Shown here: positions 1 through 8,075 of the stretch, piece after piece
Numbering within the stretch: position 1 is the stretch's first letter
Layout: the number at the start of each line of letters is the position of its first letter
NCBI GenBank assembly: GCA_019118925.1
Contig: DWYC01000087.1
Coordinates: 87,905-151,904, forward strand
DNA length: 64,000 nt
Direction: 5' to 3'
Origin: Candidatus Flavonifractor intestinipullorum
GTDB taxonomy: Bacteria > Bacillota > Clostridia > Oscillospirales > Oscillospiraceae
Position numbers and translations under genes: made by a program
The notes under the pieces: generated by a model
What the model saw: the letters and a program-made list of their open reading frames with translations, nothing else
Databases searched by the model: none
Told to the model about the DNA's origin: nothing

Positions 1-1151
1 CTGCGGATATTGGTGAGGGGGGTGCGCAGCTCGTGGGAGACGTTGGCCACAAATTCCCGGCGCATCTCCTCCGTCTTGCGCTGCTCGGTCACGTCGTGGA
101 TCACCACCAGCACGCCGCCCTGCTTCTCCCGGGAGAAGGAGGCCAGCAGCAGTTCCAGGCTGCGGCCGTTCACATCCCGGGTCCCCTCCAGATAGTCGGG
201 CGGCTCCAGGTCCAGCACCCTGGAGAGAGGGGCGATGTTCCCAAAGAGCTCGTCGTAGCCGGGGCCCTCCCCGCTCCCCACCGGAACGGGACGGCCCAGC
301 ATCCGCTCGGCGGCGGGATTGGCGTGAATGACGGCGCCGGACTCGGAAAAGGCTACCACGCCGTCGGTCATGTGGAGAAAGAGCGTGTCCAGCTTGTTGC
401 GCTCGTTCTCCACCTCATCCAGCGTCTCCTGAAGCTGGCGGGCCATGGCGTTGAAGGTGCCGGTGAGAATGCCGATCTCATCCCGGGAGGCCACCTGCAA
501 TTTGTGGGAGAAATCCCCTTCGGCCACCCGCTCGGCCCCCTCGGTAAGGCGCTCGATGGGGATAATCATGGTCTTGGAGAGGAGGAAGGAGAGAAGAATG
601 GAGATGACCAGGCCGAAGAAGAGGGCCCGGATGACCAGATCGATGATGGCGCTGTTGAGGGCGGCGGCGGTCTGGCGGTTATCCTGGATATAGATGACAT
701 AGGACTCCCCGCCCCGCTGAATGGGGAAGGCCACGTCCATATAGGACGCGGAGGGGTCGCTCTGAAACCCCTCCTTCCCGTTGAGGGCGGAGAGCAGATT
801 ATTGGAGTAGCTGGCCGTCAGGTCGCCGGAGGGGTCGGAAGTGGCCAGACACCGGCCGGTCTGCCCCTCCAGCACGTAGTAGTTGCGGGTGCGCCCGTCC
901 ACGCCCAGCACGCCGGTGTAGGAGTCCAGTATCTGGGCCACCATCTCCGCGCCGTTCTCCTCCCCCTCGGTGGGGCTCTGCAAATCCCGGAGGAAGGCCA
1001 CGTCGGTGATGACCTCCTCCATCCGCTCATAAAAATCCCGCAGATAGAAGCCCACCACGGAGTTGATCAGAAACGCGCCCACCACCGTCATCAGGGACAC
1101 GATGAGCAGAGTCATGATGAGCACCAATTTCATATGCAGGCTGCGGAACAT
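1..1151 (-). CDS. Sensor histidine kinase, PhoR/WalK type (3' part cut by window edge)
   Basis: This is a membrane sensor kinase, of which about 383 N-terminal residues lie in the window. In order I see an N-terminal membrane segment (roughly residues 8-28), an extracytoplasmic sensor region, a second membrane segment near 170-190, a HAMP linker, a PAS-like domain, and the start of the dimerisation domain. The phospho-acceptor box reads FVANVSHELRTPLTNIR and is the last thing visible before the edge. The ATPase domain is outside the window. It starts with ATG 36 bp after the response regulator stop, so the two form a two-component operon. The architecture matches phosphate or cell-wall stress kinases (PhoR, WalK). 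The stimulus cannot be told from the sequence. Confidence 0.9.
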   Translation of the reverse strand, partial: MFRSLHMKLVLIMTLLIVSLMTVVGAFLINSVVGFYLRDFYERMEEVITDVAFLRDLQSPTEGEENGAEMVAQILDSYTGVLGVDGRTRNYYVLEGQTGRCLATSDPSGDLTASYSNNLLSALNGKEGFQSDPSASYMDVAFPIQRGGESYVIYIQDNRQTAAALNSAIIDLVIRALFFGLVISILLSFLLSKTMIIPIERLTEGAERVAEGDFSHKLQVASRDEIGILTGTFNAMARQLQETLDEVENERNKLDTLFLHMTDGVVAFSESGAVIHANPAAERMLGRPVPVGSGEGPGYDELFGNIAPLSRVLDLEPPDYLEGTRDVNGRSLELLLASFSREKQGGVLVVIHDVTEQRKTEEMRREFVANVSHELRTPLTNIR

Positions 1152-1187
1152 GGCGGGACCTCCTCGTTTGAACGGGACTGGATGCGC

Positions 1188-1898
1188 TTATACCGAATGA
1201 AAGTAGTAACCCTGCCCCCGGCGGGTGAGGATGAACTGAGGAGAGGCGGGGTCGTCCTCCACCTTCTCCCGCAGGCGGCGGATGGCCACGTCCACCGCCC
1301 GCACGTCGCCCACGTAGCCCTCGTAATTCCAGACGTGCTCCATCAGGGCTTCCCGGGAGAACACCTTTCCCGGCTGGGCGGTCAGGAACTTGATAAGCTC
1401 ATACTCCCGCTGGGTCAGGTCCAGGGGGCGGCCGTCCTTGTAGACCGCCATCTGGTCGGTATCGACGGCGATGCGCCGCCCGGCAGGCGGAGCAGAGGCC
1501 GCGGAGGGGCCGGGAGCGCGGGCGGAGAGCATCTCGGTGCGGCGGATGTTGGCCTTGACCCGGGCCAGCAGCTCCCGCATGGAGAAGGGTTTGGTGATGT
1601 AGTCGTCGGCCCCCAGCTCCAGGCCCAGGACCTTGTCGGTCTCCTCCTCCCGGGCGGTGAGCATGATGATGGGGGCGCTGCGGTTCTGAGCCCGGATGGC
1701 TTTGCACACGTCAAAGCCGTTCATTTTGGGCAGCATCAGGTCCAGAAGGACCAGATCCGGATTCCGCTCCAGGGCCAGCTGCAATCCGGTCTGGCCGTCG
1801 TAGGCCTCCAGGGTATCGTAGCCCTCCCGCTTCAGATTAAAGCTGAGGATATCCACGATGTTTTTTTCGTCCTCCACAATCAGGACACATTTGCTCAT
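1188..1898 (-). CDS. Response regulator, OmpR/PhoB family
   Basis: This 236-aa DNA-binding response regulator has an N-terminal receiver domain. Its acidic pocket is VEDE near residue 8, the phospho-acceptor is Asp53 in LLDLMLP, and the conserved Lys is in the TKPFS motif near residue 105. A C-terminal winged helix ends in RRLREKVEDDP and RGQGYYF, typical of the OmpR/PhoB class. A Pro/Ala-rich linker of about 20 residues separates the domains. It is transcribed just ahead of the partner sensor kinase. WalR, PhoP and PhoB-like proteins share this layout, so the regulon is not assigned. Confidence 0.93.
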   Translation of the reverse strand: MSKCVLIVEDEKNIVDILSFNLKREGYDTLEAYDGQTGLQLALERNPDLVLLDLMLPKMNGFDVCKAIRAQNRSAPIIMLTAREEETDKVLGLELGADDYITKPFSMRELLARVKANIRRTEMLSARAPGPSAASAPPAGRRIAVDTDQMAVYKDGRPLDLTQREYELIKFLTAQPGKVFSREALMEHVWNYEGYVGDVRAVDVAIRRLREKVEDDPASPQFILTRRGQGYYFHSV

Positions 1899-1942
1899 AG
1901 AAGCCTCCTTTTCTGCCGGTGGTGGGAGAGGGATCGCTGTGC

Positions 1943-2479
1943 CTACCGCGCCAGGAGCGTCTTGACCTTCAGCACGGTGGCCACAGTCTTGCCGTCGGCG
2001 ATCTCGCCGGACATAACCTGCTCCACCAGCGTCTGAAAGGGGATGCGCTCCCCCTCCAGGAACTCGTCCTCGTCGGGGTGGGCGGCCTCCTGGTGCAGGC
2101 CCCGGGCCAGGTACATGTGCAGCACCTCGGTGGAGAAGCCGGGGGAGGTGTAGAGCTCTCCCAGATAGATCAGCTCGTCGGGCACCGCGCCCACCTCCTC
2201 GCCCAGCTCCCGCAGGGCGGCCAGACGGTGGTCCTCCCCGTACTCCAGCTTTCCGGCGGGCAGCTCGGTGACTACCTTTTGGAAGGGATAGCGGAACTGG
2301 CGCACGACGGCCACAGTATCGTCGTCGTACAGGGGGAGGATGGCCACCCCGCCGGGGTGTTCCACCACCTCCCGCGTGGTGACCCGGCCGTTGGGCAGCT
2401 GGGCCTTGTCCAGACGGACGGTGACGATGCGGCCCTGGAATTTGATCTCACTGGATACGGTTTTTTCATAGAGCTCCAT
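1943..2479 (-). CDS. Nudix hydrolase, probable ADP-ribose pyrophosphatase
   Basis: This 178-aa enzyme is predicted to hydrolyse a nucleoside diphosphate linked to another moiety, most likely ADP-ribose to AMP and ribose-5-phosphate. The Nudix box is complete: GKLEYGEDHRLAALRELGEE fits G-x5-E-x7-R-E-U-x-E-E-x-G. The preceding strand VVRQFRYPF and the later EFLEGERIPF segment are typical of the ADP-ribose branch. I start it at the ATG at 2479, which has AAAGGAGT 8 nt upstream; an in-frame extension to 2596 lacks a ribosome site. It lies upstream of the two-component genes on the same strand, but co-transcription is not shown. Confidence 0.88.
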   Translation of the reverse strand: MELYEKTVSSEIKFQGRIVTVRLDKAQLPNGRVTTREVVEHPGGVAILPLYDDDTVAVVRQFRYPFQKVVTELPAGKLEYGEDHRLAALRELGEEVGAVPDELIYLGELYTSPGFSTEVLHMYLARGLHQEAAHPDEDEFLEGERIPFQTLVEQVMSGEIADGKTVATVLKVKTLLAR

Positions 2480-2625
2480 GGGGCAAAACTCCTTTCGGGA
2501 CAAAACCCGGTCGTCTTTTTTACAAGCAGGTCTAGTGTACCACAAAATATTCCGTTCCGCCACCCCGGAAGGGCGGGCGGGGCGGCTGCCAGACATTACA
2601 GCTATCCGCCCGCCGGGGCGGGCGG

Positions 2626-2631
2626 TATAAT
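2626..2631 (+). promoter_or_regulatory. -10 box TATAAT upstream of the MecA-like gene
   Basis: A perfect TATAAT lies 54 bp before the ATG at 2686, directly after a GC-rich inverted repeat (CCGCCCGCC/GGCGGGCGG, about 2607-2625). No good -35 box sits at the expected distance, so the promoter call rests on the -10 alone. Confidence 0.4.
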
Positions 2632-2685
2632 GAGGGGCAGACAGGCGCGCCCGGCCGCGCCCATTTGACGAGAGGGGAATCGCTT

Positions 2686-3192
2686 ATGACCATCCATCCC
2701 ATTCAAGGGGCCGGTGTGGCCCTGTACATCACGCCCGCTGAGCTGGAGACCAGAGGGCTCACCGCCCGGGAACTCTCTGCCGTTCAGGCCGGGGCGCTGG
2801 CCCGGCAGGCCTGCGCGGCGGTGGGGCTCCTCCCGGAGGGGGAGCTGGAGATTGAGGCCTTTCCGGACCGAAGCGGGGTTTTGCTCTTTGTCCGCTTCCG
2901 CCCTCCGGAGCGGATGTGGTTTTCCTTTGAGACGCTGGAGCCCCTCTTTGCCGCCGCCCGGGCGGGGGAGGAGCCCCCGGAGCGCTGCGCCCTCTACTGG
3001 TGCGCCCAGCGGTGGTGGCTCTCCCTGGAGGGGGAGGCGGAATCCTGGGCGGCCCGCCTCTCCGAGTTCGGCCGCCGGGAGCGGGAACGGCCCCATCTGG
3101 CCGCCCACCTGGCCGAATTTGGGCAGACGGTGTTTCCATGCCGGGCCCTCCACGAGCTGGGCCGCTACGCCCCGGCCCGGGAGCGCGCGTGA
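2686..3192 (+). CDS. MecA-like adaptor protein (tentative)
   Basis: This 168-aa protein begins MTIHPIQGAGVALYITPAEL, followed by ETRGLTARELS. The pattern of a short beta strand, then [FY]I[ST]xxE[LI]xxRGxxxxE[LI], matches the N-terminal substrate-recognition domain of MecA, the adaptor that brings proteins to ClpC. A second strand region (SGVLLFVRF) and a C-terminal LHELGRYAP also fit. It is shorter than MecA of Bacillus (about 218 aa), and I see no acidic linker, so a diverged or reduced adaptor is likely. The ATG at 2686 follows GAGAGGGG; a TTG at 2665 is possible but less well placed. Hypothetical protein is the alternative. Confidence 0.45.
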   Translation: MTIHPIQGAGVALYITPAELETRGLTARELSAVQAGALARQACAAVGLLPEGELEIEAFPDRSGVLLFVRFRPPERMWFSFETLEPLFAAARAGEEPPERCALYWCAQRWWLSLEGEAESWAARLSEFGRRERERPHLAAHLAEFGQTVFPCRALHELGRYAPARERA

Positions 3193-3210
3193 GAAGGGGC
3201 CCGCCGCCGG

Positions 3211-3384
3211 TCAGGAGTTGATGAGAGCGGCCAGGAGAAAGACCAATGCGCCGGAGAAGAAGCTGGAGAGGACCTTGTACCGATAGGCGGACTGCTCATC
3301 CGGGCTGCGCAGAGCGTTGATGAGGCACACGGGGAGGGCAAACCCCAGCGCAGCGGCCGCGAGGATTGCAAGATTCGTGAGCAT
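3211..3384 (-). CDS. Small two-helix membrane protein, unknown function
   Basis: This 57-aa protein starts MLTNLAILAAAALGFALPVC and ends FSGALVFLLAALINS. It has two hydrophobic helices separated by a polar stretch, LRSPDEQSAYRYK. The ATG at 3384 has a strong AAAAGGAGG ribosome site 8 nt upstream, which supports real translation. A possible promoter (TTGTCC, 17 bp, TATTCT with TG extension) lies just upstream on the same strand. It is convergent with the MecA-like gene and divergent from smpB. I do not recognise a family. Confidence 0.6.
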   Translation of the reverse strand: MLTNLAILAAAALGFALPVCLINALRSPDEQSAYRYKVLSSFFSGALVFLLAALINS

Positions 3385-3515
3385 AAGGAGACCTCCTTTT
3401 GATTTTCCTGACAAAAGAATACCATAATTCCCACCTTGGGACAAGATAAGGGCACTTGACAGGTATGTTATAATAAAGTACACTTGAGACGATACCCGGG
3501 AAGGAGATGAACGCC

Positions 3516-3986
3516 GTGGAGCACAAGGGCACCAAGCTGATCGCCAAAAACAGCAAAGCCTTTCACGATTACTTCATTGAAGAGCGCCTGGAGGCGGGCA
3601 TCTCTCTGGCCGGGACGGAGGTCAAATCCATCCGGCAGGGCCATGTAAACCTGAAGGACTCCTTCTGTATCATCAAGGACGGTCAGATGCAGGTGCTGGG
3701 GATGCACATCAGCCCCTATGAGAAGGGCAATGTGTTCAACAAAGACCCCCTCCGCCCCCGGCAGCTCCTGATGCACAAACGGGAAATCCGCCGCCTGTAC
3801 GCCAGGACCAAGCAGGACGGATACGCCCTGATCCCCCTCTCCCTGTACTTCAAGGGACCGCGGGTGAAGATCGAGGTGGGCCTCGCCCGGGGCAAGAAGC
3901 TCTACGACAAGCGGGAGACGGCGGCGGCCCGGGACGCCAAGCGGGAGATGGACCGCGCCATGAAATCCCGCCGGAATTACGATTAA
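3516..3986 (+). CDS. smpB: SsrA-binding protein SmpB
   Basis: SmpB is the protein partner of tmRNA in ribosome rescue. The sequence has family hallmarks: [44 protein letters not shown], and a basic C-terminal tail with GKKLYDKRE and MKSRRNYD. I start it at the GTG at 3516, because AAGGAG ends 9 nt before it. The in-frame ATG at 3507 touches the ribosome site and is probably too close. That gives 156 aa, normal for SmpB. It is followed by a cyclophilin gene and then ssrA itself, so the rescue factor and its RNA are neighbours. Confidence 0.97.
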   Translation: MEHKGTKLIAKNSKAFHDYFIEERLEAGISLAGTEVKSIRQGHVNLKDSFCIIKDGQMQVLGMHISPYEKGNVFNKDPLRPRQLLMHKREIRRLYARTKQDGYALIPLSLYFKGPRVKIEVGLARGKKLYDKRETAAARDAKREMDRAMKSRRNYD

Positions 3987-4015
3987 ACGGTGAAAAAGAA
4001 AGGAAGTGCCCTCCC

Positions 4016-4540
4016 ATGGCTCAAAATCCCATCGTCACCATTGAGATGGAGAACGGCGGCAAGATGGTAGCCGAACTCTATCCCGATGTGGCGCCCAATA
4101 CGGTGCGCAACTTCATCAGCCTGGCGCAGTCCGGCTTTTATAACGGCCTGATCTTCCACCGGGTGATTCCCGGCTTTATGATCCAGGGCGGCTGCCCCCA
4201 GGGCACCGGTATGGGCGGCCCCGGCTACTCCATCAAGGGGGAGTTTGCCCGAAACGGGTTCCGGCAGAACACCCTCCGGCACGACCGGGGCGTCCTCTCC
4301 ATGGCCCGGGCCGTGCACCCCAACTCGGCGGGCAGCCAGTTCTTCATTATGGTGGAGAAGGCCCCCCACCTGGACGGCGATTATGCCGCCTTCGGCAAGG
4401 TGATCGAGGGGATGGACGTGGCCGACGCCATCGTGAATGCCGACCGGGACCGGATGGATAAACCATTCCAGGATCAGCGGATGAAGTCGGTGACGGTAGA
4501 GACCTTCGGCGTGGACTATCCCGCGCCGGAGAAGTGCTGA
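4016..4540 (+). CDS. Peptidyl-prolyl cis-trans isomerase, cyclophilin type
   Basis: This 174-aa cytoplasmic cyclophilin catalyses cis-trans isomerisation of peptidyl-proline bonds. Visible family motifs are FISLAQSGFYNGLIFHRVIPGF (active Arg within FHRV), IQGGCPQGTGMGGPGY, the MARAVHPNSAGSQFFI segment with the catalytic Gln and Phe, and FGKVIEGMDV. No signal peptide is present. The ATG at 4016 follows AAAGGAAG. It lies 29 bp after smpB and likely shares its transcript; the link to ribosome rescue is positional only. Confidence 0.95.
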   Translation: MAQNPIVTIEMENGGKMVAELYPDVAPNTVRNFISLAQSGFYNGLIFHRVIPGFMIQGGCPQGTGMGGPGYSIKGEFARNGFRQNTLRHDRGVLSMARAVHPNSAGSQFFIMVEKAPHLDGDYAAFGKVIEGMDVADAIVNADRDRMDKPFQDQRMKSVTVETFGVDYPAPEKC

Positions 4541-4702
4541 ACCGAAGCTCAACTTTTTCATTTCACGCGGATATGTTCTGCGGCCTCCCCTCTCCCGGCG
4601 AAGCCCAGCGTAAGCGGGTTCGCCGGGAAGGCGAGGAGCAAGGAAACGGAACGAGGGATACCCGTAAGGGGGTTCTGAGTGAAGCGGACTTTGCGACGAG
4701 CC

Positions 4703-5050
4703 GGGGGCGTACTGGTTTCGACGGGGACGTGGGGGCCGGAATAGCGGGCGGATGCGCCTATCATCCTTAAAATGGGCAACTTATAAATTAAAGAACAACG
4801 ATAACGTTGAGCTTGTCGCGGCTTAAGCCGTGACCGTCCTGTCCGGAAGGACCACGAGCCGGAACGGGGCGTCGTTTAGTGGTGCCCGTGCGTGCGCAAA
4901 GCTTTGAGCGCACCATGAATCATGAAGCTACCAAGCCCTGTAGTTTGACGGCCTACGCCAGGGTGAGGGAATGTAAATGACCGTCTGCGCCCGGAGAAGT
5001 TCTTGCTGAAGCGTTTTCGGACGGGGGTTCGACTCCCCCCGCCTCCACCA
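4703..5050 (+). ncRNA. ssrA: Transfer-messenger RNA (tmRNA)
   Basis: One-piece tmRNA of about 348 nt. The 5' end GGGGGCG pairs with CGCCTCC before the encoded ACCA tail, with one G-U pair, forming the tRNA-like acceptor stem. GGTTCGACTCCCCCC near 5025-5042 is the T arm, and TGGTTTCGACGGGG near 4713 is the conserved 5' block. The tag frame that ends at TAA 4824-4826 can be read from GCA at 4776, giving ATYKLKNNDNVELVAA. The stop is followed by the usual stem GTCGCGGC-TTAA-GCCGTGAC. The resume codon is inferred, not proven. A terminator follows immediately, and SmpB is encoded upstream. Confidence 0.95.
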
Positions 5051-5085
5051 AAAAGAAGCACCTGCCTTGCAGGTGCTTCTTTTTT
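5051..5085 (+). terminator. Intrinsic terminator of ssrA
   Basis: The stem GCACCTGC/GCAGGTGC is extended by AAGAA/TTCTT, with a 3-nt loop and a run of T. It starts at the base after the tmRNA CCA end. The symmetric A/T flanks mean it may also stop the convergent MATE gene. Confidence 0.9.
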
Positions 5086-5142
5086 CTATCGATGGAACGG
5101 AAAACGGCCTGGATGAAATAAATCCGGCGCTCTGGAAAAAAG

Positions 5143-6492
5143 CTATCCCCGCAGCTGATAGCGGGAGAGGTGGAGGCTGCGCATACAAAGGGCGAAGAGG
5201 ACCGAGCTGATGGCCCAGGTCATGGGGTAGGCCCAATAGACCACCGTGATGCTGGAATAGAGGCGGATAGCGACGGTGATGTAAATGATCCGCAGAACAC
5301 ACCAGACCGAGAGCATGATCACCATCGGGACCACAGGACGGCCCAGCCCCCGCAGGATACCCGAGCAGCAGTGAGAAAAGGAGAGCAGGAAGTAGAAAAA
5401 GGACACCGTGCGGGCATAGTGGACGCCGTAGGCCACCACCGCGGGGTCGCTGTTGAAGAGCGCCACAAAAACGGGGGAGCCGGCAAAAATCAGCCCGCCG
5501 ATCAATTCGGCCAGGATAGGACTGCAGACAAGGCTGAATTTGATTCCGCGCTCCACGCGGTCGTACCGCCCGGCCCCCACGTTCTGGCTCACAAAGGTGG
5601 ACAGGGACAGAGAGAAGCAGGTCACAGGCAGGAAAGCGAAGCCCTCGACTTTGCTGTACGCCCCGCAGCCCGCCATGGCCACCGAGCCGAAGGAGTTGAT
5701 ATTGGACTGCACGATCACGTTGGCCAGGGAGATCACCGAGTTCTGCACCCCGGACGGGATGCCCAGTGTGACGACCTGGCGCAAAATGGGGCCGGTAAAG
5801 GCGATTTTCCGCCAGTTGAGGCGGTAGCCCTCCCGGGTGCGGGTCAGCTTGCGGAAGGCCAGATAGGCGCTCAGCGCCTGGCTGATGATGGTGGCCAGAG
5901 CGGCGCTGCCCACCCCCCGGCGGAAGACGGCCACAAAGAGCAGGTCCAGGACCACATTGGTCAGGGAGGCCAGGATCAAATAGACCATGGGACTGCGGCT
6001 GTCCCCCACCGACTGGAGGATGCTCGCTTCCATATTGTAGAGGACCACTGCGCTGGAGCCCAGGAAGTAGACCCGGAAATACAGGATGGAGTTTCCAATC
6101 ACGTCGTCCGGGGTCCCCATCCACCGCAGGATCTGCGGCGTGAGGATTACGCCGGCCACCGTCAGAACCACACCGGCGGCGAGACCCAGGGCGATGGTCG
6201 TGTGAACGGCCTGCTCCAGGCGCTTCTGGTCCTTGGCCCCGTAGTAGCGCGCCACCAGCACCCCCGCGCCAATGGCCACACCGTTGATAAAGCCCACGAG
6301 AAGATAGATCAAACTGGAGGAGGAGCTGACTGCGGCCAGGGCCTGCCGCCCGATAAACTGGCCTACAATCAGGGAATCCACCGCATTGTAGAGCTGCTGA
6401 AACAGATTGCTCAGAAAAATGGGGAATGCAAGCGCGGCAATCTTTTTGGGCACGCTGCCCGTGGTTAGAGAGCGCTCCTCTTCGTCCACCAT
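5143..6492 (-). CDS. MATE family efflux transporter
   Basis: This 449-aa inner-membrane exporter is expected to couple Na+ or H+ entry to export of drugs or metabolites. It has about 12 hydrophobic segments in two related halves. MATE features include the N-terminal PKKIAALAFPIFLSNLFQQLYN segment, IGQ-like LIVGQFIGRQALAAV, GVAIGAGVLVARYYGAKD, and the half-repeat GIPSGVQNSVISLANVIVQS. The start ATG-GTG-GAC has GGAGG 9 nt upstream. No regulator is next to it on this strand, and the substrate is unknown. Confidence 0.93.
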   Translation of the reverse strand: MVDEEERSLTTGSVPKKIAALAFPIFLSNLFQQLYNAVDSLIVGQFIGRQALAAVSSSSSLIYLLVGFINGVAIGAGVLVARYYGAKDQKRLEQAVHTTIALGLAAGVVLTVAGVILTPQILRWMGTPDDVIGNSILYFRVYFLGSSAVVLYNMEASILQSVGDSRSPMVYLILASLTNVVLDLLFVAVFRRGVGSAALATIISQALSAYLAFRKLTRTREGYRLNWRKIAFTGPILRQVVTLGIPSGVQNSVISLANVIVQSNINSFGSVAMAGCGAYSKVEGFAFLPVTCFSLSLSTFVSQNVGAGRYDRVERGIKFSLVCSPILAELIGGLIFAGSPVFVALFNSDPAVVAYGVHYARTVSFFYFLLSFSHCCSGILRGLGRPVVPMVIMLSVWCVLRIIYITVAIRLYSSITVVYWAYPMTWAISSVLFALCMRSLHLSRYQLRG

Positions 6493-6592
6493 GAATATTA
6501 GCCTCCTTCACCGGCGCTGGAGACGGCCGCCGGCACCCAACAGTATAGCACGAACGCCGCCGGTTTCAAAGAAGCTTTCGCTCAGTTCCGAT

Positions 6593-7855
6593 TTATATCT
6601 GAGTTTGGGACGGAGCGGGAGGCGTCTCCTCCAGCGCGGCGAAAAACGGGACCGACGCGGCGCCGATGAGGCCGACCAGAAGGCCGCTGGGCAGGAGAAC
6701 CCAATAGGGGGCGTGGGAGAAGCAGTCGAAAAGCGCGCCGTAGAGGAGCTGCCCCACGGGCTGCGCGCACATGGAGAGGGTAAAGACGTAGGACATAACC
6801 TTGCCCATCAGGCGCTCGGGCGTGCGGCTCTGGATGACGGTGATGGCGCAGGTGGAAAAGAGGCTGCACCCGAACTGGCAGGCACAGAACACCGCCAGCA
6901 GAACCGCATACCGGGCCAGGGGCCCCAGCGGGAGCAGAAAGGCCAGTCCGGCCGGGAGCAGGCACAGTCCAAACCCCACAAATACGGCGGCGAGCCGGCG
7001 CAGGCGGAGGGTTTGAGCTCTCCATCCCACAAACAGGCTGCCCAGAATGGCCGACACGCCCATCGCGCTCTCGGCCGCGCCGTAGTGCTCTGCGGAGAGG
7101 CCGAGGACGGTACGCACCAGATAGGGGAACCCCACTACGGCCGTCCCCGCCACAAACAGGCTGACCAGCGCGGCCAGAAGGAGCAGTTTCAGGATGCCGG
7201 GCTGTTCCCGGCGCAGGAAGTGCAGGCAGGTGCGGACGTCCTCCCGGAGGGGGACGCCGGGGCGCGGACCGTGCGCCGGGTCCGGGTCCTCCAGATGAAT
7301 CTGGCGCTCCAGGAGCGCGGTGAGGAAAAAACAGGCGGCCGCGCCCCACAGGACGGGCGGGAGGCCAAAGGCGGCGTAGACGACGCTGCCCAAAAACGGG
7401 GTGAACAGGGAGGTGACGGCCTGTACCTGGCTGACCACCGCATTGCCCCTGGCCAGATTTGCCCCGGAGAGCATCTGCGGGATGCAGGCCTGGACGGTGG
7501 GGGACTCCAGCGCGCCCAGAATAGAGAGTATCACCAGCAGAGCGCCAATGGAGAAGAGCGTATTTCCCAGAGAGAGAACCAGGGCGGACGCCAGCACCAC
7601 CGCCCCGGAAAGGGCATCCAGCGCCACCATAATCCTGCGCCGGTTCACCCGGTCCGCCAGAATGCCGCCAAAGGGAGAGAGCAGCACGGTGGGGAGCATG
7701 GAGAGCGCCAGCAGCGAGGCGAACACCGAGGCCGACCCGGTCTGCTCCAGCACGTACATGGAAAGGGCGAATTTCAAGGTGTAATTGCCCGTCAGCGAGG
7801 CGGCCTGCCCCAAAATGAGGAGGACAAAATTGCGGTGAAACCGTGTGTCTCTCAT
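6593..7855 (-). CDS. MFS transporter, drug-efflux type
   Basis: This 420-aa membrane transporter has about 12 hydrophobic helices. The loop after helix 2 carries the MFS signature GGILADRVNRRR, and the N-terminus MRDTRFHRNFVLLILGQAAS resembles macrolide/tetracycline-type 12-helix exporters. I start it at the ATG at 7855 because a short leader ORF with a strong ribosome site ends in an ATGA overlap with it. An in-frame extension to 7945 runs through that leader in another frame and has no ribosome site of its own. Operator-like palindromes and a tetR gene lie upstream, which suggests inducible resistance or metabolite efflux. The substrate is unknown. Confidence 0.85.
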   Translation of the reverse strand: MRDTRFHRNFVLLILGQAASLTGNYTLKFALSMYVLEQTGSASVFASLLALSMLPTVLLSPFGGILADRVNRRRIMVALDALSGAVVLASALVLSLGNTLFSIGALLVILSILGALESPTVQACIPQMLSGANLARGNAVVSQVQAVTSLFTPFLGSVVYAAFGLPPVLWGAAACFFLTALLERQIHLEDPDPAHGPRPGVPLREDVRTCLHFLRREQPGILKLLLLAALVSLFVAGTAVVGFPYLVRTVLGLSAEHYGAAESAMGVSAILGSLFVGWRAQTLRLRRLAAVFVGFGLCLLPAGLAFLLPLGPLARYAVLLAVFCACQFGCSLFSTCAITVIQSRTPERLMGKVMSYVFTLSMCAQPVGQLLYGALFDCFSHAPYWVLLPSGLLVGLIGAASVPFFAALEETPPAPSQTQI

Positions 7856-7956
7856 ACGCCCCTCCCAACGGTCCAAAGGCGGCGCGGTTCCCGCCCCGGC
7901 CCGGCGTACCACCGGGCGGCGGCCGCAGTCCTGTGGTTCCAGCATGGTTTCATCAT
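7852..7956 (-). CDS. Leader peptide ORF overlapping the MFS start
   Basis: This is a 34-codon ORF beginning MMKPCWNHRT and ending WTVGRGV. Its ATG has a near-ideal AAAGGAGG ribosome site 8 nt upstream, better than that of the MFS gene itself. Its TGA stop overlaps the MFS ATG (ATGA), so the two are probably translationally coupled. The product is Arg/Trp-rich and matches no family I know. Leader peptides of this size ahead of exporters often sense stalled ribosomes; that role is inferred here. It could instead simply be a translation enhancer. Confidence 0.55.
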   Translation of the reverse strand: MMKPCWNHRTAAAARWYAGPGREPRRLWTVGRGV

Positions 7957-7973
7957 AGAGAATACCTCCTTTT

Positions 7974-8028
7974 CATACCTTCTAAAGGTATGTAATAAAC
8001 CAGAAAAAACAGGTATATATCATACCTT
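7974..8028. promoter_or_regulatory. Operator palindromes upstream of the leader/MFS unit
   Basis: CATACCTT-CTA-AAGGTATG (7974-7992) is a perfect inverted repeat directly before the leader ribosome site. A second copy, AGGTAT-ATATC-ATACCT, lies at about 8011-8027. The half-site CATACCTT occurs in both. Two copies in an AT-rich gap between a tetR gene and an exporter suggest repressor binding. The downstream copy would also form a hairpin in the mRNA. The binding protein (TetR, HxlR or other) is not determined. Confidence 0.65.
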
Positions 8029-8053
8029 CTCAATGAATGTATATGGTTAAAAT

Positions 8054-8075
8054 AAAACTGCCCGAGGGCAATTTT
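8054..8075 (-). terminator. Intrinsic terminator of the tetR gene
   Basis: On the minus strand AAAATTGCCC-TC-GGGCAGTTTT is followed by ATTTT. The hairpin overlaps the TAA stop of the tetR gene, so the MFS unit probably has its own promoter downstream. Confidence 0.6.

Noticed and set aside
5020-5050. Stand-alone tRNA at the T-arm and CCA end
   Set aside because: There is no D or anticodon arm nearby. The end pairs with 4703-4709 and belongs to tmRNA.
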